NCBI GenBank assembly: GCA_023262335.1
Contig: JALRBE010000010.1
Location: 23,515-33,933, forward strand
Direction: 5' to 3'
DNA length: 10,419 nt
Origin: Candidatus Saccharimonadia bacterium
Lineage (GTDB): Bacteria > Patescibacteriota > Saccharimonadia > Saccharimonadales > Saccharimonadaceae
Below, piece by piece: positions 1 through 6,425 of the stretch; position 1 is the stretch's first letter, and each line of letters begins with the position of its first letter. Below the pieces are notes generated by a model. That model did no database searches, was not told the DNA's origin, and saw only the letters and a list, made by a program, of their open reading frames with translations. A program made the translations under genes and the position numbers.

Positions 1-2
1 CA

Positions 3-1946
3 ATGGCTAGGCCGATCGTCCTGAGCAACGGCGAGCTGCATGTTGGGCTGAATAACTTCGGCCTCGTGCACGACTTTTACTACCCGTATGTGGGGCTACC
101 AAACCATTCCGCGGGCCAGTCGACCAGGCACAGGGTTGGCATTTGGACGGACGGTCGTATCAGCTGGCTAGATACGCCGGGCGAATGGGAGTTCACGTTC
201 CGCTACCCCCAAGGGGCACTGATAGGCCATACGCTCGCGAAGAACGAGAGCCTACAAATTTTGCTCGAGTTCGATGACTTCGTCGATTCCTCGATCAGCG
301 CGTTCATGCGGAACATTCACGTCATCAACCTCTCCGAAAGCGCGCGGGAAATCCGCTTATTCATGCACCAAGCCTTTACCATCGACGATTCTCGAAGCAA
401 TACCGACACGGCTCAGTACTTGCCCGACAGCGAAGCGATCCTTCACTACCGCGGACGCCGAGCGTTCATCATATCCGGACTGCACGATGGCAAGCCGTTC
501 GACCAGCACAGCGTCGGCTTGTTCGGCATAGAAGACCACGAAGGCACGCACCGCGATGCCGACGATGGCGAGTTGTCGAACGGTAACGTCGAACATGGCC
601 GGGTCGATTCCACTATTCGCTTTACTCTGAACGTTGCGGCGAAGAGTTCCGAGCGAGTACACTATTGGATCGCGGCCGGTTCCTCGACGCGCGAAGCGCT
701 GTATATCGACAAGCAAATCCGGCACGAAGGTCTGATTAAGCGACTGCACGACACTGCCAAGTGGTGGCACAAATGGCTGAAGCCGGCAGTAGAGACGGCA
801 TCGAAGCTCGACCCGGCATACCACGACTCGTTCCTTCGTAGCGTCATGATTATCAAGTCCCAAATCGACAAGCGGGGCGCGATCATTGCCAGCACCGACA
901 GTTCGATGCTGAATTATTACCGCGACGCATACGCGTACTGCTGGCCACGAGACGGCGCCTTCGTGATGTGGCCGTTCATACGCATGGGCTACACCGAGGA
1001 ACCGTACCGGTTCTTTGAATTCTGCAGGCGCGGCATGCACCCAAGCGGATACTTGATGCACAAATACCGAGCGGACGGCGGCCTTGGCGCCAGCTGGCAC
1101 CCCTACGTTCACGACGGCTACGGCAGCGCGCCGCCCATTCAAGAGGATGAAACCGCGCTTGTCGTGTTCGTGTTCGCCGAGTTCTACGAAGCCACCAAAG
1201 ACATGCGTATCCTGAACGATTTTTACGACAGCATGATAAAACCGATGGCAGATTGGATGACCGAGTACGTCGACGAACATACCGGCCTCCCCCGGCCAAG
1301 CTACGATCTATGGGAAGAGGTATTCCTGACGACGACGTTCTCGACATCCACCGTATATGCGGCGCTACACGCGGCCGCAGAACTCGCTGACGTTCGCGAC
1401 GACAAAGCCAACGCCGTCAAATGGCGCACGGCCGCTAACGACATCGCGACAGCCGCGCATAAGTACTTGTACAACAAGGACCGACGCGCGTTCTACAAGG
1501 GTCTTATCGTCAAAAACGGAAAAATCGAATACAACGACGTGATCGACGCGAGCAGCCTGTTCGGCGTGTTCATGTTCGGCTTGTTCTCGGTAAAGTCACC
1601 TGAACTGACCGCCGCCGTCGACACGTTCGTCACGACGTTCAAGTCCGAAGGCGTCATTGCGTACCCTCGCTACGAAAACGATTCGTATCACCGGGTCGAT
1701 CCGCAATCACAGGGCAACTGGTGGTTCATCACCACCCTTTGGATGGCCCAATACTACTTGGAAATAGAAGAGCACGACCTCGCTCGCTCGATACTGGCTT
1801 GGGTCAACAACATCAGCCTTCAATCAAGCGTCATGTCCGAACAGATCAGTCCGGTCGATCATTCGCTGATTTCGCCGTCGCCGTTGACATGGAGCCACGC
1901 GGAGTACGTCGCGACGTTGCTCGACACGATCAAGCGGAGCAAATAG
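3..1946 (+). CDS. GH15 family glucoamylase-like glycoside hydrolase, cytoplasmic
   Basis: Predicted inverting exo-glucosidase releasing glucose from alpha-glucan or maltodextrin ends. The 647-residue length matches two-domain bacterial glucoamylases: an N-terminal beta-sandwich (about 1-255) and a catalytic (alpha/alpha)6 barrel (about 265-645). Visible family motifs are YYRDAYAYCWPRDG at 305-318, QEDETA at 380-385, DLWEE at 435-439 (general-acid Glu region) and TWSHAEYV at 629-636 (general-base Glu634). There is no signal peptide or membrane segment, so it should act in the cytoplasm, perhaps on stored glycogen. The start ATG lies two bases inside the window, so no upstream site can be seen; the N-terminus MARPIVLSNG looks natural. 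GH15 also contains trehalases and glucodextranases, so substrate is not settled. The next gene starts one base after this stop. Confidence 0.93.
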   Translation: MARPIVLSNGELHVGLNNFGLVHDFYYPYVGLPNHSAGQSTRHRVGIWTDGRISWLDTPGEWEFTFRYPQGALIGHTLAKNESLQILLEFDDFVDSSISAFMRNIHVINLSESAREIRLFMHQAFTIDDSRSNTDTAQYLPDSEAILHYRGRRAFIISGLHDGKPFDQHSVGLFGIEDHEGTHRDADDGELSNGNVEHGRVDSTIRFTLNVAAKSSERVHYWIAAGSSTREALYIDKQIRHEGLIKRLHDTAKWWHKWLKPAVETASKLDPAYHDSFLRSVMIIKSQIDKRGAIIASTDSSMLNYYRDAYAYCWPRDGAFVMWPFIRMGYTEEPYRFFEFCRRGMHPSGYLMHKYRADGGLGASWHPYVHDGYGSAPPIQEDETALVVFVFAEFYEATKDMRILNDFYDSMIKPMADWMTEYVDEHTGLPRPSYDLWEEVFLTTTFSTSTVYAALHAAAELADVRDDKANAVKWRTAANDIATAAHKYLYNKDRRAFYKGLIVKNGKIEYNDVIDASSLFGVFMFGLFSVKSPELTAAVDTFVTTFKSEGVIAYPRYENDSYHRVDPQSQGNWWFITTLWMAQYYLEIEEHDLARSILAWVNNISLQSSVMSEQISPVDHSLISPSPLTWSHAEYVATLLDTIKRSK

Positions 1947-1947
1947 C

Positions 1948-2643
1948 GTGAAAAAATGGCACCCTGCGCACATAAAAAAGCGGGCGACGCGCGCGTACCA
2001 TAGGGTTGGCGGCTCGGACGTCGTCAAGCGTCGTGATGCCGCGACGGCATTCGCCGAAAAACATGGCCTGGTATACTTCCATACCGTCAGCGCCGACTCC
2101 GACGCGGCGCCAGTGGTACGTGGCTCGACGGTCGCGCCGCATCAAGTCGATAGCAACTTTTGCATCGGTACCCACGCGGGCTACGACATGGCGCTCATGG
2201 AGCGTGCCGCTGACGTGACGTTCGGCAAGTTCGAGTCTTCATTCCACCGATGGTACGTACTTGAAATCGATTTGAAGCGCGCGAGTGGGCTGCCGTATCT
2301 GTTCGTTGGGACCAAACAGCAGTCAAAGGCGTATTACGCACGGGTGCTGACGTCGCGGCGCGGCTTGGCGCACGTTTCGCTGCACGGAGCCACGAGCGTT
2401 CCGCGGTTTTATAGCAATTATGTTCTGATCAGTTCGCCGACCGACCTGCCGGCATTGCAAAAGCTATTTAGCGACGACACCGTTGCCGTCATGGCGGCTC
2501 AAGCGTGGCCGTTCTCGCTTGAGATAGACGATGACAGTATCATCGTGACGACGCTCGCCGACAAACCAAGTGAGCAGCTTATGAACAAGCTGCTCCACTA
2601 CGGGCTTTGGTTCGCCAAACAGATTGACGAAAAGCTGGTTTAA
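1948..2643 (+). CDS. Conserved-looking hypothetical protein coupled to the GH15 gene
   Basis: 231 residues; I do not recognise the family. It starts with GTG one base after the GH15 stop, and a GGAG at 1936-1939 inside the end of the GH15 gene sits eight bases before that GTG, so translation is probably coupled. The first 30 residues are strongly basic (MKKWHPAHIKKRATRAYHRV), followed by a mixed alpha/beta-looking soluble protein with one cysteine (Cys72), a FHRWYVLEIDL segment near 99-109 and an acidic LEIDDDS near 191-197 ahead of a C-terminal helix. No signal peptide, membrane helix or catalytic motif is visible. Coupling suggests a partner or regulator of the glucoamylase, which is inference. 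Its TAA stop overlaps the convergent rpmG stop in a shared TTAA. Confidence 0.85.
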   Translation: MKKWHPAHIKKRATRAYHRVGGSDVVKRRDAATAFAEKHGLVYFHTVSADSDAAPVVRGSTVAPHQVDSNFCIGTHAGYDMALMERAADVTFGKFESSFHRWYVLEIDLKRASGLPYLFVGTKQQSKAYYARVLTSRRGLAHVSLHGATSVPRFYSNYVLISSPTDLPALQKLFSDDTVAVMAAQAWPFSLEIDDDSIIVTTLADKPSEQLMNKLLHYGLWFAKQIDEKLV

Positions 2644-2846
2644 GACTTGCGCGCCTTGACTTCGTTACGGCCAAGACTCTTCTTGGTCTCGGTGTACGTC
2701 GCATGCTTACGAGCGATCGGATCGTATTTTTTCAAGCTGATCTTTTCGGTCGTGTTCTGCGTGTTCTTGGTCGTATAGTACGTGCGGTGACCCGAAAGGT
2801 CGCTCACGAGTCCGACAAGTTTGCGCTTAGTATTCTTTTTAGGCAT
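2640..2846 (-). CDS. rpmG: 50S ribosomal protein L33
   Basis: Large-subunit ribosomal protein located near the E site. The core reads GHRTYYTTKNTQNT followed by EKISLKKYDPIARKHATYTETK, the classic L33 pattern of a TYYTTKN strand and the KKYDP..RKH..Y.E.K ending. At 68 residues it is longer than the usual 49-55, with a basic N-terminal lead of about 15 residues and a C-terminal tail SLGRNEVKARKS. It has no cysteines, so it is the zinc-independent form. A strong promoter lies immediately upstream and there is no Shine-Dalgarno in the few transcribed bases before ATG, so the mRNA is probably nearly leaderless. The gene is convergent with the hypothetical at 1948-2643 and their stops overlap by four bases. 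Confidence 0.93.
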   Translation of the reverse strand: MPKKNTKRKLVGLVSDLSGHRTYYTTKNTQNTTEKISLKKYDPIARKHATYTETKKSLGRNEVKARKS

Positions 2847-2857
2847 ATCAGTAGTAA

Positions 2858-2886
2858 ATTATAGCAATAAATCAGTCGAATGACAA
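2858..2886 (-). promoter_or_regulatory. Sigma70-type promoter for rpmG
   Basis: TTGTCA (2886-2881), 17-base spacer, TATAAT (2863-2858), with an extended TGC before the -10. Only 11 bases separate the -10 from the rpmG ATG, predicting a leader of about 4-5 bases. It sits in the 51-base gap after the desaturase stop. Confidence 0.85.
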
Positions 2887-2897
2887 GGGTCATCCGC

Positions 2898-3845
2898 TCA
2901 ATGATTGTCCGTCACGCTTTGCTCGGCTTCAGCGGCCTGGCGCTGTTCGGCAAACCTGCCCGCTGCTTTGCGTAAAAACCGCATGGTTTGGTCGAGTTCT
3001 TCGCGCGCTGCTTCGCCGCTTCCGGTCAGATCTGTTCTGTCCCATACCTTCCACTGCCGCAACGTCGGCTCCACTACCTCGTGCACGTGCAGCGGCAGGT
3101 CGTATATGCCAGCGTTCGCGATCGTAACCGCATGCTCATGAAAATTCGGAATCGTCGCTCCTGGCATGGCAAACCCTTTTATCTCTTTGGTAATGGCCTG
3201 CATGGTCGCGTCGGGCGCAATGTCGAGCGCCGCGCGCCCAAGGTTTCGGTAAAACACCATGTGCAAATTTTCATCCTTGGCGATTCTTTTTAGCAGATTA
3301 TCCGCAAGCTCATCACCATCATGCTTGCTCTGGGTGCCGGTATTCCTGTGAGCGATTCGGGTAGCAAGTTCTTGCATCGTCACGTACGCTATGGCCTCCA
3401 AAGGAGTTTTGTCGCCGCTGTCGTAGCCTGCCTTCATGTGAGCCATGCGCGCTCGTTCCAACCCAACGGGGTCGATCGCTCTGGTAACTACGAGGTAGTC
3501 GCGCATCGCCATGCCGTGCTTCGCCTCTTCTGCTGTCCATTGGCCCACCCATTCGCCCCAGGCGCTATCCCGGCCAAAAACAGTGGCGATTTCGCGGTGG
3601 TACGATGGCAAGTTGTCTTCGGTTAACAAGTTAATATACATCGCGGTTTGTGCGACCTTGCCCAGCTTCGACTGCGTCGGTTCCCAGTCTTCACCACCCA
3701 GGTAGGCAAAGTCTCTACCTTGGCTCCATGGCACGAAATCATGCGGGTGCCAATCCTCCGCGACGTTCAAATGCCTGTTCAGCTCCGATTCGACTACTGG
3801 CTCAAGTTCCCTAAGAATGTTCGTGCTTGATGATTCTTTCGTCAT
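2898..3845 (-). CDS. Acyl-[ACP] desaturase, ferritin-like diiron enzyme (actinobacterial DesA type)
   Basis: Predicted soluble O2-dependent desaturase introducing a double bond into an acyl chain carried on ACP. The 315-residue helical protein has the six expected diiron ligands: Glu76 in LLTEDNLP, Glu107 and His110 in TAEEAKHG, Glu159 in MQELATR, and Glu192 and His195 in KDENLHMVFYRNL. Glu-to-Glu spacings (31, 52, 33) fit the family, and EEAKHGMAMRDYLVVTRA plus DENLHMVFYRNL are very like mycobacterial DesA proteins. I chose ATG 3845; reading further upstream in frame runs through the terminator into tRNA-Thr and adds 40 implausible residues. There is no Shine-Dalgarno, and the promoter -10 lies nine bases upstream, so the message is probably leaderless. 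The C-terminus is Glu/Ala-rich. Transfer from an actinobacterium is plausible but not shown here. Confidence 0.9.
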   Translation of the reverse strand: MTKESSSTNILRELEPVVESELNRHLNVAEDWHPHDFVPWSQGRDFAYLGGEDWEPTQSKLGKVAQTAMYINLLTEDNLPSYHREIATVFGRDSAWGEWVGQWTAEEAKHGMAMRDYLVVTRAIDPVGLERARMAHMKAGYDSGDKTPLEAIAYVTMQELATRIAHRNTGTQSKHDGDELADNLLKRIAKDENLHMVFYRNLGRAALDIAPDATMQAITKEIKGFAMPGATIPNFHEHAVTIANAGIYDLPLHVHEVVEPTLRQWKVWDRTDLTGSGEAAREELDQTMRFLRKAAGRFAEQRQAAEAEQSVTDNH

Positions 3846-3854
3846 AGTGCAGTC

Positions 3855-3883
3855 ATTTAAGCATGCATGACGCTTATGTACAA
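3855..3883 (-). promoter_or_regulatory. Promoter for the acyl-ACP desaturase gene
   Basis: TTGTAC (3883-3878), 17-base spacer, TTAAAT (3860-3855). The -10 ends nine bases before ATG, so transcription would begin within about three bases of the start codon. The -35 overlaps the U-tract of the preceding tRNA terminator. Confidence 0.6.
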
Positions 3884-3906
3884 CAAAACCGCCCCTTGCG
3901 GGACGG
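3881..3906 (-). terminator. Intrinsic terminator after tRNA-Thr(GGT)
   Basis: In the - strand RNA, CCGUCCC-GCAA-GGGGCGG forms a seven-base-pair stem (one G-U pair) with a GCAA tetraloop at 3906-3889, followed by UUUUGUUG. It lies 14 bases after the tRNA CCA end. Confidence 0.85.
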
Positions 3907-3920
3907 TCGTATGATTGCAA

Positions 3921-3996
3921 TGGAGCCACGACTGGGATTTGAACCCAGGACCTCATCCTTACCATGGATGCGCTCTACCAACTGAGCTATCGCGGC
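3921..3996 (-). tRNA. tRNA-Thr(GGT)
   Basis: 76 bases including encoded CCA. The acceptor stem GCCGCGA/TCGTGGC has one G-U pair, the D-arm contains AGCTCAGTTGGTAGAGC, the anticodon stem CATCC/GGATG closes loop ATGGTAA (anticodon GGT, Thr), and the T-arm contains GGTTCAAATCC. It has its own promoter (4014-4042) and terminator (3881-3906), so it is a single-gene transcription unit. Confidence 0.97.
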
Positions 3997-4013
3997 ACGG
4001 TAGCGTCCGAATG

Positions 4014-4042
4014 ATTATAGCAGATAATCTTTGATTCGTCAC
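4014..4042 (-). promoter_or_regulatory. Promoter for tRNA-Thr(GGT)
   Basis: GTGACG (4042-4037), 17-base spacer, extended TGC-TATAAT (-10 at 4019-4014). Transcription would start about 10 bases before the mature tRNA 5' end. It lies directly after the 2H-phosphoesterase stop. Confidence 0.8.
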
Positions 4043-4045
4043 CCC

Positions 4046-4498
4046 TTATGACCTGTCGTGATTCACATGACGCCGAGGTTTCGTCACGACATACCGGCCA
4101 TTGTAATATCCCTCCGTGGTAGGAATTTCAAGTGGCGGTTCAATAGGAAGAACAGTCCCGTCACGATACGCGGCTTCCAACGCACCATTGCTTACGGCCG
4201 GTCCGATGCCGGGCGCCGTCGCGATAGTGATGTGCGGATACGGCCGGTAAGAGAACGGCTCCCCGCTCGGATCATTAACGACAAGAGCATGGACATCTTC
4301 AGTGACGACGTAGCCAATCGCATGCAGGATTCGTGTCCTGCCGATGAGAATGCGACGCGTACCATCATGCGGCAAATGGTCTATGGTAGCGTGATGCGCG
4401 TGAATCTTGCCAATTTCAGCAAGCTCAGGCGGGTGCTGCCGGAGCAGTTCTCGAGGGTCGTTAACGAAGTGAGCGGTATATTCGACGTTTGGCTTCAT
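4046..4498 (-). CDS. 2H phosphoesterase-like protein (LigT / tRNA-ligase cyclic phosphodiesterase-like)
   Basis: 150 residues with two HxT-type motifs, HHATID at 35-40 and YPHITIAT at 88-94, the pair of His-x-Thr motifs defining 2H phosphoesterases, which open 2',3'-cyclic or hydrolyse 2'-5'-linked nucleotides. The order (YTAHFVND start, first HxT, a HALVVND strand, then PHITIATAPG followed by VSNGAL) resembles the cyclic phosphodiesterase-like module of tRNA ligase-type proteins. It should be cytoplasmic. I prefer this strand over the 153-residue open frame opposite it because only this one yields a recognisable fold, and it has a promoter at 4519-4547. Its neighbours on both sides are tRNA units, which fits an RNA-repair or tRNA-related role, but the substrate is unknown. 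Confidence 0.82.
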   Translation of the reverse strand: MKPNVEYTAHFVNDPRELLRQHPPELAEIGKIHAHHATIDHLPHDGTRRILIGRTRILHAIGYVVTEDVHALVVNDPSGEPFSYRPYPHITIATAPGIGPAVSNGALEAAYRDGTVLPIEPPLEIPTTEGYYNGRYVVTKPRRHVNHDRS

Positions 4499-4518
4499 AT
4501 CGTAATGGTTATATTCTA

Positions 4519-4547
4519 ATTATAACATATAATATAATAATTATCAA
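4519..4547 (-). promoter_or_regulatory. Promoter for the 2H phosphoesterase gene
   Basis: TTGATA (4547-4542), 17-base spacer, TATAAT (4524-4519) in a very AT-rich stretch. The ATG is 20 bases downstream, giving a leader of about 13 bases without a clear Shine-Dalgarno. Confidence 0.7.
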
Positions 4548-4606
4548 TGATTGGACAGTTCGGAGTATTTTCAGGCAGGATATCGGCTACAGCCTCCTCT
4601 GCCAAG

Positions 4607-4650
4607 ACCAAAGAAAATAAGACTAGCGAACTAGTCTTATTTTCTTTGGT
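4607..4650 (-). terminator. Long perfect hairpin terminator after tRNA-Tyr
   Basis: A perfect 20-bp inverted repeat (arms 4607-4626 and 4631-4650) with a four-base loop, UUCG on the - strand. The inner part AAGACTAG/CTAGTCTT is followed by ATTTTCTTT, which pairs with an upstream A-rich tract, so the structure looks bidirectional. The first four bases of the RNA arm (ACCA) are the discriminator and CCA of tRNA-Tyr. The 100-odd bases between this and the 2H gene start hold only that gene's promoter. Confidence 0.88.
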
Positions 4651-4732
4651 ACAGGGGGCAGGATTCGAACCTGCGAACTCGAATGAGGAGAGATTTACAG
4701 TCTCTTGTGTTTGACCACTTCACTACCCCTGC
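4647..4732 (-). tRNA. tRNA-Tyr(GTA)
   Basis: 86 bases with encoded CCA and the long variable arm expected of bacterial tRNA-Tyr. The acceptor GCAGGGG/CCCCTGT has a first-position G-U pair, the anticodon stem AGAGA/TCTCT closes loop CTGTAAA (anticodon GTA), and the T-stem GCAGG/CCTGC closes TTCGAAT. It follows tRNA-Thr(TGT) by three bases and is followed at once by a terminator whose stem includes its 3' ACCA. Confidence 0.97.
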
Positions 4733-4735
4733 GCA

Positions 4736-4812
4736 TGGAGCCGCTTCTCGGACTCGAACCGAGGACCTACTGTTTACAAAACAGTTGCTCTAACCAACTG
4801 AGCTAAAGCGGC
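4736..4812 (-). tRNA. tRNA-Thr(TGT)
   Basis: 77 bases with encoded CCA: acceptor GCCGCTT/AAGCGGC, D-arm AGCTCAGTTGGTTAGAGC, anticodon stem ACTGT/ACAGT around loop TTTGTAA (anticodon TGT), and T-arm CTCGG/CCGAG. It is first in a two-tRNA transcript with only three bases before tRNA-Tyr, so end maturation of one affects the other. Confidence 0.97.
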
Positions 4813-4873
4813 GCGGTTTGGTTGTTAACATGATTCTCGGTGACTATCGTCACGTGCGAAAAGTACAAAATCA

Positions 4874-4902
4874 AGTGTACATTATAGGGGTGAAATATTC
4901 AA
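4874..4902 (-). promoter_or_regulatory. Probable promoter for the tRNA-Thr-Tyr unit
   Basis: TTGAAT (4902-4897), 17-base spacer, TACACT (4879-4874). A perfect TATAAT also lies at 4886-4881 but lacks a -35 at good spacing, so the exact start is uncertain. Either places the start about 60 bases before the tRNA. Only a weak hairpin separates it from the TPR stop, so read-through from the long operon is also possible. Confidence 0.45.
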
Positions 4903-4920
4903 GGCACTCCGCCCTGATAC

Positions 4921-5580
4921 TTAAATGACTTTGCGAGGCTGCACGACGCGCTTCGGTTGGCCCTGAGGAATGATCATTTTCGCGGCTTTTTCGCGGTATT
5001 TCAACGACAGCTCCTGCTGGCCGGTCTGTTCGTACGCATCCGCAAGCATCGTGTACGTTTGCGGAATCGGGTCTATCTCGACAGCTCGTTCCAGCGACTC
5101 GATCATCTTTTTGTCGTGACCGAGCTTTTCTTGCACTTTGGCGTAGGCAATGTGGCGCGCAGAGAGGTCGTTTTCCATAGCCAAGGCCTGTTCGAACGCC
5201 AAGCCAGCCTTGGTGTAGTCGCCGGTTTCGTAATAAATCAGACCGACGTTATGCAAGCTTGATGCGCTTGGCTCAAGCGACTGCGCGATTTCGAAGCATT
5301 CGATCGCGTCCTTGAACGCCTGCTGCTTGGCATAGAGTATGCCCAAGCGGTTGTATGCCGTCGCGTTGCGCTCGTCTACCCTGAGTATCGTGAGTAGCGC
5401 CTTTTCGGCACGAAGGTATTTTTTCTCGCGGAGTGACTCTTGGGCTATACGCCACAAGCCGTCGAGTTTGTCCGACAATTTGGCCGGCAAATCTCCGGAA
5501 GAGTCCGTTAGCGCCTTGCGGTAGAATACCGCCAGTCCACCTAGTAGCGCGACAATGATCAGTCCAAGCATTTTCACCAT
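4921..5580 (-). CDS. Membrane-anchored TPR-repeat protein
   Basis: 219 residues. One N-terminal hydrophobic helix (about 5-20, LGLIIVALLGGLAVFY) without a cleavage site is followed by about five tetratricopeptide repeats (roughly 40-70, 74-106, 107-139, 140-173, 174-203; for example AYNRLGILYAKQQAFKDAIE and LHNVGLIYYETGDYTKAGLA) and a basic tail ending RKVI. The repeats probably form a protein-binding scaffold tethered to the membrane, most likely on the cytoplasmic side because basic residues follow the helix; topology is inference. It overlaps holB by seven bases (ATGGTGA), so it is the last gene of the trpS operon. TPR proteins give no specific function. Confidence 0.85.
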   Translation of the reverse strand: MVKMLGLIIVALLGGLAVFYRKALTDSSGDLPAKLSDKLDGLWRIAQESLREKKYLRAEKALLTILRVDERNATAYNRLGILYAKQQAFKDAIECFEIAQSLEPSASSLHNVGLIYYETGDYTKAGLAFEQALAMENDLSARHIAYAKVQEKLGHDKKMIESLERAVEIDPIPQTYTMLADAYEQTGQQELSLKYREKAAKMIIPQGQPKRVVQPRKVI

Positions 5581-6425
5581 TGTAGCACAGCTCGTGCAAG
5601 CTGTAACCGTATATTGCCGCCCGCTAGGATTCTACGGCGCGCATCAAGGTTGTGGTGGATGTTCTTTACCAGCTTGGCGTCTGGCTTTGACCGTACGATG
5701 GTCTTGAGTTGATGATTGATATCATCGATTAGCGTCACGGCGTCGCCTCGATTGTCTTTGTACTTATGTGCCGTCGTCATACGCTCGTATGCGCTACCGG
5801 CGAGCATGCCCCTGGCGTCAACCATGAGTGCCACGCGCTTCTCGTACGCTTTTTCGTCACTGGACAGCCGTGTCAACAGACCCGGCAATCCCCGACCAAC
5901 AAACGCCAATCGTGCAGCTTTGGTCGGGTCGTTCACACCAAGGTCGCGAATGTGTCGCTCCGTTTGTTCGGTTGTCACCGGCAATAGCTGCAACCGCTGG
6001 CTGCGCGACATGATCGTTGGTAGCAATTGATCGGCATAATGCGTGGCGATGATAAAATACAAGCCTTGTCGCGGCTCTTCCAAGAGTTTCAAAAACGCGT
6101 TCTGTGCCGCGACCGTCATTGAGCGCTCGCCCGTGTCGATCACATACACTTGGGTATTCGGTTGCCTAGTCCGCGTCTGTTCGTACAGTTTGCGGATGTC
6201 TTCGATGATCACGTTTCCCTCAGCGCCGTCTACGACCATCTGGCCGTTTACGGTCCGCTTGGGTTCGATCAAGAACGGCGTCGCGCCCATGCTCTGGGCG
6301 AGATGGCGCGCCGTCTCAACGACACCAATGCCGCTCGGGCCGTCGACAACCAAGCCTTGTGGCAACTTGCCTCGCAATGCAGCAATCTGCTTCTCGGTCC
6401 TCGGGTGCCAAAGCGGGCGCGTCAT
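5574..6425 (-). CDS. holB: DNA polymerase III delta-prime subunit (AAA+ clamp-loader)
   Basis: Subunit of the clamp loader that places the sliding clamp on DNA. The 283-residue AAA+ protein has the family hallmark AQNAFLKLLEEP at 107-118 and SRSQRL at 140-145 (arginine-finger region). The P-loop position reads GPSGIGVV (29-36), lacking the Lys-Thr needed to bind ATP, which fits delta-prime rather than gamma/tau. There are no cysteines, so the usual zinc module is missing and the stretch is a short linker (about 50-72). I prefer ATG 6425, whose A is the last base of the rluA stop and which has GGAG seven bases upstream; GTG 6428 would add one residue. The TPR gene starts within its last codons. 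Confidence 0.9.
   Translation of the reverse strand: MTRPLWHPRTEKQIAALRGKLPQGLVVDGPSGIGVVETARHLAQSMGATPFLIEPKRTVNGQMVVDGAEGNVIIEDIRKLYEQTRTRQPNTQVYVIDTGERSMTVAAQNAFLKLLEEPRQGLYFIIATHYADQLLPTIMSRSQRLQLLPVTTEQTERHIRDLGVNDPTKAARLAFVGRGLPGLLTRLSSDEKAYEKRVALMVDARGMLAGSAYERMTTAHKYKDNRGDAVTLIDDINHQLKTIVRSKPDAKLVKNIHHNLDARRRILAGGNIRLQLARAVLQW

Noticed and set aside
357..1280. 307-residue open frame on the - strand opposite the GH15 gene
   Set aside because: It lies wholly inside a gene with clear GH15 motifs and shows no domain or ribosome binding site; it arises from the codon bias of the real gene.
3846..3965. N-terminal extension of the desaturase by 40 residues
   Set aside because: It would begin inside tRNA-Thr and pass through its terminator and the gene's own promoter.
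4058..4519. 153-residue open frame on the + strand opposite the 2H phosphoesterase
   Set aside because: The two frames are similar in length, but only the - strand product has HxT motifs and a well-formed promoter; the + product has no recognisable features.
4903..4920. Terminator for the TPR gene
   Set aside because: The only candidate is a five-base-pair stem with a G-U pair and no real U-tract, so I do not call it.
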